From Nocardia flavorosea (GTDB taxonomy: Bacteria > Actinomycetota > Actinomycetes > Mycobacteriales > Mycobacteriaceae): a stretch of DNA of 64,000 nt. Location: NCBI RefSeq assembly GCF_015477805.1, contig NZ_JADLQL010000005.1, positions 1-64,000 of the forward strand, read 5' to 3'. A program made the position numbers and the translations under genes. This document shows positions 1 to 7,833 of the stretch, piece by piece; position 1 is the stretch's first letter, and each line of letters begins with the position of its first letter. Below the pieces are notes generated by a model that was given only the letters and a program-made list of their open reading frames with translations, was not told the origin of the DNA and did no database searches.

Positions 1-322
1 GCCGGAATTTAGCTGACTTAAATGTTCGGCCCTCCACACGGGGGTATGAAGAACCGAAACCAAATTAAATATTTGGCACTGACATTCATCAACACACTAT
101 TGAGTTCTCAAAGAACACACGCACACAACTCAGTGACTGGGCTATCCAGTACTTCGTTGGGGCAGGTTTTCTACCTTAACCGGCCAGTGGCTCAGAGTCA
201 AACTCCGCATCTTCGGCCGATCCGCCAGGCGCTCCCCGTACAACCTCGTTGTCCCTGGTCCCTCCGGCTCGGCGTTTCCGCCTCGCTCCGGGCCCCTGGT
301 CGGTGTCCGTGTCGCTCTGACG
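1..322 (-). other. 5' leader of a leftward rRNA (rrn) operon; 16S gene lies beyond position 1
   Basis: Read on the minus strand, this stretch has the layout of an actinobacterial pre-16S leader. It follows two strong promoters. It contains the antitermination-like segment GTTCTTTGAGAAC (around 101-116), followed by the TCAATAGTGTG stretch typical of mycobacterial and nocardial 16S leaders. Near position 1 it carries a TTCGG...CCGAA hairpin (about 24-59) that could be part of the RNase III processing stem. The 16S start itself is not in the window. No protein gene is supported here. Placement directly downstream of tyrS is what I recall for Nocardia. The identification is by motif and context, not by alignment to a 16S gene. 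Confidence 0.75.
173..201 (-). promoter_or_regulatory. proximal rrn promoter
   Basis: Minus strand: TTGACT (201-196), a 17-nt spacer, TAAGGT (178-173). This is near-consensus for the housekeeping sigma factor, about 60 nt upstream of the antitermination-like box. Expected start of transcription is near 166. Confidence 0.7.
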
Positions 323-328
323 TTGAAT

Positions 329-357
329 AAGTTACGCGGCGGATAACGCTACGTCAA
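329..357 (-). promoter_or_regulatory. distal rrn promoter
   Basis: Minus strand: TTGACG (357-352), a 17-nt spacer, TAACTT (334-329). It lies between the tyrS stop and the proximal promoter, giving a tandem arrangement like that known for mycobacterial rrn operons. Expected start is near 322. Confidence 0.7.
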
Positions 358-392
358 ATCGCCACTTCGGCACCACGTTTGCGCAGGTCAGA

Positions 393-420
393 GGCTCGCA
401 GACAGGCGATCCGGCGAGCC
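393..420 (-). terminator. possible weak terminator after tyrS
   Basis: GGCTCGC (393-399) can pair with GCGAGCC (414-420) around a 14-nt loop just past the tyrS stop codon. There is no U-tract on either side, so this is only a candidate. Confidence 0.25.
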
Positions 421-458
421 GGGCCGACAATTTGTGACCCAGCCCACCAAGATCAATT

Positions 459-1742
459 TCAGATCGCCCGCCGGACTCCGGCGAAATTGCGCTTTCCGCG
501 CCGCAGCACCAACCACTTGCCGTGCAGGTAGTCACCGGTTTCCGGCGTCCATTCCAGGTCCTTGACGCGCTCGTTGTTGACCGCTGCCCCGCCCTCGTTC
601 ACCGTCCGGCGGGCTGCGCCGCGGCTCTCACACAGGCCGGAAGCCACCAGGAGGTCCACGATCGTGTCCTGGCCGGGCGCGACCTCCGCGATTTCCCCTT
701 CGCCGGCGGCTTCGTGCAACGCGGCCGCCAAGGTCGGCTCGTCGAGATCGCGCAGTTCCGCGCGGCCGAACAGCGCCTGACTCGCGAGTTGTACGGCGCG
801 GGTGTTGTCCGCACCGTGCACGAGCGTGGTCATCTCGGCCGCCAGCCGGCGCTGCGCCTCCCGGGTGTGCGGCCGTTCCGCGGTCGCCAGCTCGAGCTCG
901 GCCAGTTCGTCTTGCTCCAGGAAGGTGAACCAGCGCAGGTAGCGGACGACATCGGCGTCGGCGGTGTTCACGAAGTACTGGTACCAGGCGTAGGGACTGG
1001 TGAGCTCCGGGTCGAGCCACAGACTGCCGCCGCCGGTGGACTTACCGAACTTCTTGCCGTCGGCCGAGGTCACCAGCGGAACGGTCAGGGCGTGGACCGC
1101 AGCCCCGTCCACACGACGATTCAACTCGACACCGGCGATGATGTTGCCCCACTGGTCCGAGCCGCCCACCTGGAGCACACAGTCGTACTCACGGCGTAAC
1201 TGCAGGTAGTCGTTGGCCTGCAACAGCATGTAGCTGAATTCGGTGTAGGAGATTCCGTCGCCTTCGAGCCGCCGCTTGACCGTGTCCCGCGCCAGCATCA
1301 CGTTCACCGAGAAGTGTTTGCCGATATCCCGGAGGAAGTCGACGGCGCTCAGCGCGCCGGTCCACTCCATGTTGTTCACGATGAGGGCACCGGTCGGCGA
1401 ATCGTCCAGGTCGACGAACCGCTCGAGCTGGGAACGGATCCGTTCGGCCCAGTCGGCGACAGTATCTGCCGAGTTCATCGTGCGCTCTCCGACGTCGCGC
1501 GGGTCGCCGATCAGTCCGGTCGCGCCACCGGCCAGGACGATCGGCCGATGCCCGGCCCGCTGGAACCGTTTGAGAGCCAGCAGCGGGACGAGATGCCCCG
1601 CGTGCAGGCTGGCGGCGGTGGGGTCGAAACCGGCATAGAGATTGCGCGGGCCGGCGGCCAGCGCCGCTCGGAGCGCGTCGAGGTCGGTGGACTGCGCGAT
1701 GAGACCGCGCCAGGTCAGTTCGTCGATGATGTCGCTGCTCAC
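459..1742 (-). CDS. tyrS: tyrosyl-tRNA synthetase
   Basis: Class I aminoacyl-tRNA synthetase that charges tRNA-Tyr in the cytoplasm. With the GTG start at 1742 it is 427 residues, close to the 424 I recall for M. tuberculosis TyrS. Motifs seen: HAGH (residues 47-50, HIGH signature), GGSDQWGN (about 193-200, tyrosine site) and KFGKS (231-235, KMSKS signature). The C-terminal part is the S4-like RNA-binding domain. The same frame is open to an ATG at 1763 and further to 1826. I chose 1742 because homologues begin a few residues before the DELxWRGL motif. No strong Shine-Dalgarno is visible for either start. The gene is followed by the rrn promoters and preceded, 94 bp away on the same strand, by mpg. 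Confidence 0.95.
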   Translation of the reverse strand: MSSDIIDELTWRGLIAQSTDLDALRAALAAGPRNLYAGFDPTAASLHAGHLVPLLALKRFQRAGHRPIVLAGGATGLIGDPRDVGERTMNSADTVADWAERIRSQLERFVDLDDSPTGALIVNNMEWTGALSAVDFLRDIGKHFSVNVMLARDTVKRRLEGDGISYTEFSYMLLQANDYLQLRREYDCVLQVGGSDQWGNIIAGVELNRRVDGAAVHALTVPLVTSADGKKFGKSTGGGSLWLDPELTSPYAWYQYFVNTADADVVRYLRWFTFLEQDELAELELATAERPHTREAQRRLAAEMTTLVHGADNTRAVQLASQALFGRAELRDLDEPTLAAALHEAAGEGEIAEVAPGQDTIVDLLVASGLCESRGAARRTVNEGGAAVNNERVKDLEWTPETGDYLHGKWLVLRRGKRNFAGVRRAI

Positions 1743-1836
1743 GGGTTCATCTTCGCCTACCATCGTGAGCGCTTCGCGGGCGGTGCGAACGGATGCGCCG
1801 GCCCACGGACAGCCGGGCCGGCGCATCGGAACCGGG

Positions 1837-2457
1837 TCAGGCCGATTCGTCGATACGCGGAGCCCGCGGGCTGCGGCGGTAGACGGATACCGCGCGGGAG
1901 TCGTGCAGCCAGAGCCGCCACGGGCGGTCGGCCTCCGTACTCACGCCCACCCGCGGACCGGCGGCGATCCGGGACGGATCGGCGTGCGGGCCGAGCTCCA
2001 GCCGAATCACCGAGTCCGGGTCGAAGACGTCGGTGCCGTAGTCGTCCAGTTGGATTCCGAGGGCGCTGCCCAGGTTGCCGGGGCCGCGCGCCAGGTCGTC
2101 GGCACCCCGGGCGGCCGGCCGGCGGGACCGGGCGATGTCGTGACCGGCAATGATCTCCGCTGATCGCAGGAGCACGCCGGACGCCACTCCGTCCGGCCCG
2201 CTGACGATATTCGCGCAGGTGTGCATTCCGTAGCTGCGATAGACGTAGAGCCTGCCCGGCGGGCCGAACATCGCCGCGTTTCGCGGAGTCCGGCCGCGAC
2301 CGGAGTGGGCGGCCGGGTCGTGCCACGGACCGGCGGGGTCGCCGCCGTAGGCCTCGACTTCGACCAGATAGGCACCCACCGAACCCGACCACAGGGTCGC
2401 GCCGAGTAGGCGCCGGGCGGCGGTCAGTGGATCAACAGCCAGTTCCTCGGCACTCAC
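1837..2457 (-). CDS. mpg: 3-methyladenine DNA glycosylase (AAG/Mpg family)
   Basis: Base-excision repair glycosylase removing alkylated purines. The product is 206 residues from a GTG start at 2457, the usual family length. Family landmarks are clear: a VEVEAYGG segment near residue 40, an AAH...GRTPRN segment around residue 60, the MFGPPGRLYVYRSYGMH block, and ARGPGNL plus AGPRVGVS in the C-terminal half. The frame stays open further upstream, but the preceding translation is arginine/proline-rich and unlike the family, so the GTG start is preferred. It sits directly upstream of tyrS on the same strand, the same order I recall in M. tuberculosis, and may be cotranscribed with it. Confidence 0.92.
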   Translation of the reverse strand: MSAEELAVDPLTAARRLLGATLWSGSVGAYLVEVEAYGGDPAGPWHDPAAHSGRGRTPRNAAMFGPPGRLYVYRSYGMHTCANIVSGPDGVASGVLLRSAEIIAGHDIARSRRPAARGADDLARGPGNLGSALGIQLDDYGTDVFDPDSVIRLELGPHADPSRIAAGPRVGVSTEADRPWRLWLHDSRAVSVYRRSPRAPRIDESA

Positions 2458-2764
2458 CCGAGGATTGTCGCAACCGGTGTGCGGCGGATGCGCCGGGGTC
2501 GGGTGCCGGCGCATCCTGTCCGGACTCGGACACCCCGGACCGTCGCGTGGACGGTGGCCGGAACAAACACCACCGTGCCGGTGCATCCCCCGGCGTCGTT
2601 GCAGGTGAGTCAGGCCCCCGGTGCTCTCGACGTTCATTCGGATCGCGGTGATGCCGACGGTCGCGGCGGGACAGGAGCCGATCCGATTCTGGTCGACAAT
2701 GCCGCTCCGGCGAGGACATCGCACCGGTGGCGAGCCGGGTTGACGTGTTTTCCCTGTACAGACC

Positions 2765-2793
2765 TTGCACCGGGCGGCACTCGGGCGAACAAT
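2765..2793 (+). promoter_or_regulatory. candidate promoter of the ABC transporter/TetR operon
   Basis: TTGCAC (2765-2770), a 17-nt spacer, AACAAT (2788-2793), about 40 bp ahead of the ATPase start. This is the best sigma-70-like match in the divergent gap between mpg and the transporter, but it is unproven. Confidence 0.4.
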
Positions 2794-2835
2794 TCAACAC
2801 ACGATGAATTCTATCCGGATGAACAGGGGCGGCTC

Positions 2836-3567
2836 ATGTCCGTGACCGGTACACAAGGCGCGGTGGAGGTACGGAACCTCACGGTGCGACGCGGTAAACG
2901 GGAGGTACTGCACGATATTTCGCTTACCATCCCCCGCGGCTCGATCACCGGGCTGCTCGGGCCCTCGGGCTGCGGGAAGACCACTCTCATGCGCAGCATC
3001 GTGGGCACCCAGATCGTTGCTGCCGGGCAGATCACAGCGCTCGGCTCACCGGCGGGCAGTGCGCGGCTGCGGCGGCAGATCGGCTACGTGACCCAGGCGC
3101 CGAGCATCTACGCCGATATCAGCGTCCACGAGAATGTCGCGTACTTCGCCGCGCTCTACGGAGCCCGGCGCGAGGCGGTCGATGCGGCACTCGATGCTGT
3201 CGGACTGTCCGGCCACCGCGACCAGCGCGGCGACGAACTCTCCGGTGGACAGCGCACCCGGGCCTCGCTGGCATGCGCGCTGGTCGCCGCCCCGGAGCTG
3301 CTGGTCTTGGATGAACCGACAGTCGGGCTGGACCCGGTTCTCCGGGTCGAACTGTGGAAGAAGTTCCGGGAACTGGCCGCCGGCGGTACGACCCTGCTGG
3401 TGTCGAGCCACGTGATGGGCGAAGCCGAACACTGCGACCGGCTGCTGCTCATGCGAGACGGCCGGCTGCTGGCTCAACAGAGCCCCGACGAACTACGCGA
3501 ACGCACCGGCGAGCAGAACCTCGAACAGGCTTTCCTGGCCCTCATCACAATGGGAGAACCGGTATGA
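2836..3567 (+). CDS. ABC transporter ATP-binding protein
   Basis: Nucleotide-binding subunit (243 residues) of an ABC-2 type exporter. Walker A GPSGCGKTT is at 42-50, signature LSGGQ at 135-139, Walker B LLVLDEP at 155-161 and the switch histidine at about 192 (SSHVMGEAEH). The ATG at 2836 is preceded by an AGGGGC ribosome-binding site. The frame is open well upstream, but that translation has no ABC features. The stop overlaps the permease start by ATGA, so the two are translationally coupled. Position and order match the M. tuberculosis Rv1687c-Rv1686c-Rv1685c unit as I remember it. The substrate is unknown; DrrA-like drug or lipid export is the family expectation. Confidence 0.93.
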   Translation: MSVTGTQGAVEVRNLTVRRGKREVLHDISLTIPRGSITGLLGPSGCGKTTLMRSIVGTQIVAAGQITALGSPAGSARLRRQIGYVTQAPSIYADISVHENVAYFAALYGARREAVDAALDAVGLSGHRDQRGDELSGGQRTRASLACALVAAPELLVLDEPTVGLDPVLRVELWKKFRELAAGGTTLLVSSHVMGEAEHCDRLLLMRDGRLLAQQSPDELRERTGEQNLEQAFLALITMGEPV

Positions 3568-4451
3568 GCGGGTCGAGCCCGGAGGAGGTAGGGAAACGTC
3601 ACCGTGCCGCCCCTTCGACCAGGACGAGCAAAAACGCCGCACCCGGACACCCCGGCCCCGCCGCACAGGTAGTGGACAGCAGCACCGGGCCGCGAATGTT
3701 CGCGGCGTACACGGCCACCACCACCCGCATCCTGCGGCAACTGCGCAACGATCACCGCACGATCGCGATGATCCTGGTGGTACCGGCACTGCTGATGGCC
3801 CTGCTCTACTTCATCTATCAGGATGTGCCGGCCACACCGCAGCAGCCGTTGAGCCTGTTCGACCGGGTCGGGATCAGCATGCTCGGGATCCTTCCGTTCA
3901 TCGTGATGTTCCTGATCACCGCTATCGCCATGCAGCGCGAACGCAGCTCCGGCACACTCGAGCGGCTGCTCACCACGCCGCTGAGCAAACTCGACCTGCT
4001 CGGCGGATACGGGACGGCGTTCTCGCTCGCGGCCGCCGCGCAGGCAGCCGTGGCTTGCCTGGTCTCGTTCGGTCTGCTGGGGCTGGACGCGGCCGGTAAT
4101 CCCGGGTGGGTGGTGCTCATCGCGATGGCCGACGCGATGCTGGGGGTTGCGCTGGGGCTGCTGTGCAGCGCGTTCGCCCGAACGGAGTTCCAGGCGGTTC
4201 AGTTCATGCCGCTGGTGGCGGCACCGCAGATCTTCCTGTGCGGACTGCTGGTTCCCCGCGAACAGCTACCCGATTGGCTGGAAGTGATCAGTAATGTGAT
4301 GCCGCTGAGTTATGCGGTGGATGCGCTGCACGAAGTGTCGGTGCACAGTGAGCCGACCGGGCTCATGTGGCGGGATCTGGCGATCGTGGCCGGGTTCGCG
4401 GCAGTGGCCCTGGGCGCGGGCGCCGCCACCCTGCGTCGCCGCACCGCATGA
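3564..4451 (+). CDS. ABC-2 type transporter permease
   Basis: Membrane subunit of the exporter (295 residues). The first ~45 residues are polar and low-complexity. The rest has about six hydrophobic segments typical of ABC-2 (DrrB/NodJ-like) permeases, beginning near MILVVPALLMALLYFI. The QRERSSGTLERLLTTPLS element in the cytoplasmic region is a hallmark of the family. Start and stop overlap the neighbouring genes (ATGA at both ends), so ATPase, permease and TetR regulator form a coupled three-gene operon. Substrate cannot be inferred from the sequence. Confidence 0.92.
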   Translation: MSGSSPEEVGKRHRAAPSTRTSKNAAPGHPGPAAQVVDSSTGPRMFAAYTATTTRILRQLRNDHRTIAMILVVPALLMALLYFIYQDVPATPQQPLSLFDRVGISMLGILPFIVMFLITAIAMQRERSSGTLERLLTTPLSKLDLLGGYGTAFSLAAAAQAAVACLVSFGLLGLDAAGNPGWVVLIAMADAMLGVALGLLCSAFARTEFQAVQFMPLVAAPQIFLCGLLVPREQLPDWLEVISNVMPLSYAVDALHEVSVHSEPTGLMWRDLAIVAGFAAVALGAGAATLRRRTA

Positions 4452-5080
4452 GCACCGCTCGGGAGAACCAGCCCGTCAGGCCGGGCCGTAGGCCGGGCAC
4501 CTCCGGCACCCGGGCGGCGATCCTGGACGCGGCCCGGCGGCGATTCGCGAAAAACGGGTTCGACAAGACCTCGATCCGCGCGGTGGCGGCGGACGCCGGC
4601 GTCGACCCGGCCCTGGTCCACCATTATTTCGGGACGAAGCAGCAGTTGTTCGCGGCAGTGGTGGAACTACCGGTCGACCCGGAGGTCGTGCTCGGCCGGG
4701 TGGATTCGACCCCCGTGGATCAACTCGGCGAAACCCTGGTGGGCGCAGTGATCGCGGTGTGGGATTCGCCGGCCGGCACCGGTGCCGTGGCCCTGTTCCG
4801 CAGCCTCGTCGCCGGTGGTGACACCTCACCGGCGCGGGATTTCCTACTCTCGGTGATCTTCGAGCGGATCCGCCGGCGAATCGCCACGGAAACCGATGAC
4901 GGCCGGCTCCGAGTGGCGCTGGCCGCATCCCAGATCATGGGGGTGATCATGTCGCGCAAGATCGTGAAGCTGGATCCGGTCACCGAACTGCCGCTCGACC
5001 GGCTGGTCGCCGCCGTCGGCCCCACGGTGCAGCGCTACCTCACCGGCGATATCGGTGAGGTTCAGGACGGCGCGCAATGA
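4448..5080 (+). CDS. TetR family transcriptional regulator
   Basis: A 210-residue regulator with an N-terminal TetR helix-turn-helix (about residues 22-68, recognition part VHHYFGTKQQLF) and a helical ligand-binding C-terminal half. It starts at the ATG overlapping the permease stop (ATGA). As the last gene of the exporter operon it probably represses that operon, in the manner of many TetR-exporter pairs. No obvious palindromic operator was seen at the putative operon promoter. It ends only 11 bp from the convergent Trm112-like gene. Confidence 0.9.
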   Translation: MSTARENQPVRPGRRPGTSGTRAAILDAARRRFAKNGFDKTSIRAVAADAGVDPALVHHYFGTKQQLFAAVVELPVDPEVVLGRVDSTPVDQLGETLVGAVIAVWDSPAGTGAVALFRSLVAGGDTSPARDFLLSVIFERIRRRIATETDDGRLRVALAASQIMGVIMSRKIVKLDPVTELPLDRLVAAVGPTVQRYLTGDIGEVQDGAQ

Positions 5081-5091
5081 GCGCTGCGGTG

Positions 5092-5322
5092 TTACTCCCC
5101 GAACTGCCGCGCGAAATCGGCGTGTTCGGCCTCCTCGACCGCGCGGGCCTCGTCGGCGAGCAGTACCGGGATCCCGTTGTCGACCGGATAGGCAACGCGC
5201 AACCGCGGGTTGTACAGCACGTCTGCGCCGTCGCCGGTGCGAACCAGGTGCAGTTGCCCCTTGTCCTGCGGGCAGGCCAGCAGGCTCAGCAGCGTGGGAT
5301 CCAGAATGGTGTGCTCGGACAT
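5092..5322 (-). CDS. Trm112 family protein
   Basis: Small 76-residue protein with the Trm112/UPF0434 pattern: ILDPTLLSLLACP near the N-terminus, a VLYNPRLRVAYPV core and GIPVLL. In eukaryotes and archaea Trm112 activates methyltransferases; the bacterial role is less certain. The ATG at 5322 is the natural start because the family begins just before this motif. The only cysteine of the first metal-binding pair is the one in LLACP, so zinc binding is doubtful. A protein of this family lies in the same neighbourhood in mycobacteria (Rv1684, recalled). Confidence 0.85.
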   Translation of the reverse strand: MSEHTILDPTLLSLLACPQDKGQLHLVRTGDGADVLYNPRLRVAYPVDNGIPVLLADEARAVEEAEHADFARQFGE

Positions 5323-5377
5323 GGAATGGAAGCGTACCCGGCCGCGGATCGATCCCCGGCGCCCTCCGATATCGCGC

Positions 5378-6082
5378 TCACACCGCAGGCCGGCGGAACG
5401 AGATGTACTGGTGCCCGAGGAAGGTGCCGGCCGCGACCGCACCCATGACCACCACCGCGGACGGCGCCGGCGGGAATCCGAACAGGCTGACGGCGACCTC
5501 GAGCAGCACCGCGTTGGCGGCCAGACCCCCGCAGTTCACGACGGCGAACCCGAGAAAATCACGGAGCACCTGCCCGTGGACCCGGAACACCAGCCGCCGG
5601 TGCAGGACGAACGCCACCCCGATACCGGTGACGTAGGCGGCAACGACCCCTACGGACGGCGGCACCGAATCCCCCAGTAGCGCCAGCCAGGCGACGGTGA
5701 GCGCAATACCCATCGCGGTATTCACGACGCCGACCATCGCGAACGCGATCTCCCGGCGCTTCGCCAGGCGTAGCAGCGCGTTCGGTCCATTGCCACGGAT
5801 CCTTCCGGCCCCGGAACCGGATAGCGATGCGGCCGGACCATCCGAGCGCCGCACGGCGTCGCCCGGTGGATCTCCGCACTCGGCGGCGATCGGCACCGGG
5901 CTACCGGCAGAAGTTCCCGGCCCTTTCGAGAGCTGGACCCGATCGGCGGCGGATCCCGTGATGTGCCGGGAGTCCGCGGAGTGCCGGTCCGGTTCTTCGC
6001 GATCGCCGACCCGATGATGTTCGCGCGCGACTTCGTCGTGGCCGGTGCCGTGAGCCGGGGTTTCGGTGTGCTCGCTCGTCAT
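5378..6082 (-). CDS. GtrA family membrane protein
   Basis: A 234-residue protein. The last ~125 residues are a GtrA domain with four predicted transmembrane helices (first IAFAMVGVVNTAMGIALTV, last about PSAVVVMGAVAAGTFLGHQYI, ending RR-x-V). GtrA proteins are thought to help flip polyprenyl-phosphate-linked sugars across the membrane. The ~105-residue N-terminal part is hydrophilic, rich in His, Asp, Arg and Gly, and looks disordered. The frame is open to 6472, so the start is uncertain; I take the ATG at 6082. It is divergent from the GT2/aminotransferase pair, and the three probably serve one cell-envelope glycosylation task. Confidence 0.8.
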   Translation of the reverse strand: MTSEHTETPAHGTGHDEVAREHHRVGDREEPDRHSADSRHITGSAADRVQLSKGPGTSAGSPVPIAAECGDPPGDAVRRSDGPAASLSGSGAGRIRGNGPNALLRLAKRREIAFAMVGVVNTAMGIALTVAWLALLGDSVPPSVGVVAAYVTGIGVAFVLHRRLVFRVHGQVLRDFLGFAVVNCGGLAANAVLLEVAVSLFGFPPAPSAVVVMGAVAAGTFLGHQYISFRRPAV

Positions 6083-6678
6083 GATCTCGCGGCCATGAGT
6101 CCGGCGGTCTCCCTGTCGGTGGGTGCCAGGCCGCTGTGCCGAGAACCGCGCCGGTGGGCGATCCGGAGAAGTGACGGCTCGGGTAGTCCCACGGCCGTCG
6201 CACCGCCGATCGTCCAGGCCGGGGAGCGCCGGGGGTGTGCGAGTCCGGCCGGCGGTCGATCGAGCAGTCCGGCTTCTTCGATCACCTGCGCACCGGCCGG
6301 CCGGTGCGCGGGCACCGGCAGCGGGAACTTCCCCACCCTCGAGGAACGTCCGATTATCACCCACAGCGGCGCGTACCGGACCTCGGTGTCGCCGCGGTAG
6401 ATATGCCGGGAATTCGCCGGCATATCCGCCGGGTAGGCGGCCACCGCCCCCGCCGCGTACACCGGACCCCACCGGAGCGCATCCCGCCGATCATCGGCTC
6501 GACCATCCGCCACGGAACCCAGACCATACCGGCTGCAGCCGCGCGATCGACCGTAACGACGCATATCGAATCTGCCCGCGCCGCACCGGGTACACCTGCT
6601 AGAGTTCGCATTTCTCGGGCTCACCAGCGTCATCGAGACCCGGCACGCGTTATCCTCCGTCGAAAGTCGATCTCGCCA

Positions 6679-7833
6679 ATGCCGTTTCCGCCCAGGTTCG
6701 TTTCCGCACCGGACACCCCCCGGCCGGCGACAGCCGGCTCTGCCGCCCGCACGGTCCCCGGGTCGCCGTGGCCCCCACCGGATCCGCCGGGCATCGTGCC
6801 GGATCCCGATTCGCCCGGAGTATGCGGGGTTTCGGTGGTGGTACCGGTGTACCGCGGCGAACACACCGTCGCCCCGCTCGTCCGCGAACTCGGCGAATAC
6901 GCCACGATCACCACCACACCGGGCGGGTTGCGTTTCCGGGTGGCCGAGATCGTGCTGGTACACGACTGCGGGCCGGACGGCTCCGATCTGGTCCTGCAGC
7001 GGCTGGCCCGGGAGAATCCGCTGGTCCGGGTGATCTGGTTGAGCCGCAACTACGGGCAGGACGCCGCCACCATCGCCGGGATGGCCGCAGCGCGCGGGGG
7101 CTGGATCGTCACCATGGACGAGGACGGCCAGCACGATCCCGCCGCCATCGCCGAATTCCTCGACACCGCATACCGGCAGCGCGCGGATCTGGTGTACTCC
7201 CGGCCCACCAACACCCGGCCGCACGGGCCGCTGCGCAATCTCACCTCCCGCGGCGCCAAACTCGTTCTGGCCACGCTGTTCGCCTTCCCCGACTCGACCA
7301 GGTTCGAAAGCTTCCGGTTGATCCGGGGCGATATCGGGCGCCGGCTGGCCGAGGTCGCGGCCAACGGCGCCTACCTCGATGTCGCGCTGACCTGGGTGGT
7401 CGGCCGGACCGCGGCGACCCCGGTGCGGTTGCGCAGCGAGGGCCGCCCGGAATCCGGGTACAACTACCGGCGTCTGTTCTCGTTGTTCTGGAAGATGGTG
7501 CTGTGCACCGGCACTCGCGGGCTTCGTGTCGTGAGCCTGCTCGGGGTCACGCTGGCGCTGGCCGGCACGATCCTGGCCGCAGTGATCATCTGGTCCGCGT
7601 TGACCGGCGGCGGCGGCAATCCCGAAGGCTGGGCGTCGATCATCGTGGTGCTCCTGCTGTGCGCGGGCGCGCTGCTGTTCTCGCTCGGGCTCATCGCCGA
7701 ATACCTCGGCGTGGTCCTGCACATCCTGGTGGGTAAACCGCTGTACCTCACCATCGAATCGCCCACGCCCAGGCCGGCGGCCGATACCGCGCAGTCCCTC
7801 GCCCGGCCGCGCGCCGAGGTGGCGGCCGGATGA
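6679..7833 (+). CDS. GT2 family glycosyltransferase, dolichyl-phosphate-sugar synthase-like
   Basis: A 384-residue protein with a GT-A glycosyltransferase domain. It has VVVPVYRGEHT near residue 55, LSRNYGQDAA, and a DxD-type TMDEDGQHDP motif, all typical of polyprenyl-phosphate mannose/glucose synthases and GtrB-like enzymes. Two transmembrane helices follow near the C-terminus (LLGVTLALAGTILAAVII and IIVVLLLCAGALLFSLGLIA). Such enzymes load a sugar from a nucleotide donor onto polyprenyl phosphate. The first ~50 residues are proline/alanine-rich. The ATG at 6679 is the chosen start; the frame is open further upstream without domain signal. The stop overlaps the aminotransferase start by ATGA. 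Confidence 0.88.
   Translation: MPFPPRFVSAPDTPRPATAGSAARTVPGSPWPPPDPPGIVPDPDSPGVCGVSVVVPVYRGEHTVAPLVRELGEYATITTTPGGLRFRVAEIVLVHDCGPDGSDLVLQRLARENPLVRVIWLSRNYGQDAATIAGMAAARGGWIVTMDEDGQHDPAAIAEFLDTAYRQRADLVYSRPTNTRPHGPLRNLTSRGAKLVLATLFAFPDSTRFESFRLIRGDIGRRLAEVAANGAYLDVALTWVVGRTAATPVRLRSEGRPESGYNYRRLFSLFWKMVLCTGTRGLRVVSLLGVTLALAGTILAAVIIWSALTGGGGNPEGWASIIVVLLLCAGALLFSLGLIAEYLGVVLHILVGKPLYLTIESPTPRPAADTAQSLARPRAEVAAG

Noticed and set aside
6079..7722. Leftward open frame of about 550 codons opposite the GT2 gene
   Set aside because: Shadow of the glycosyltransferase; no protein character.
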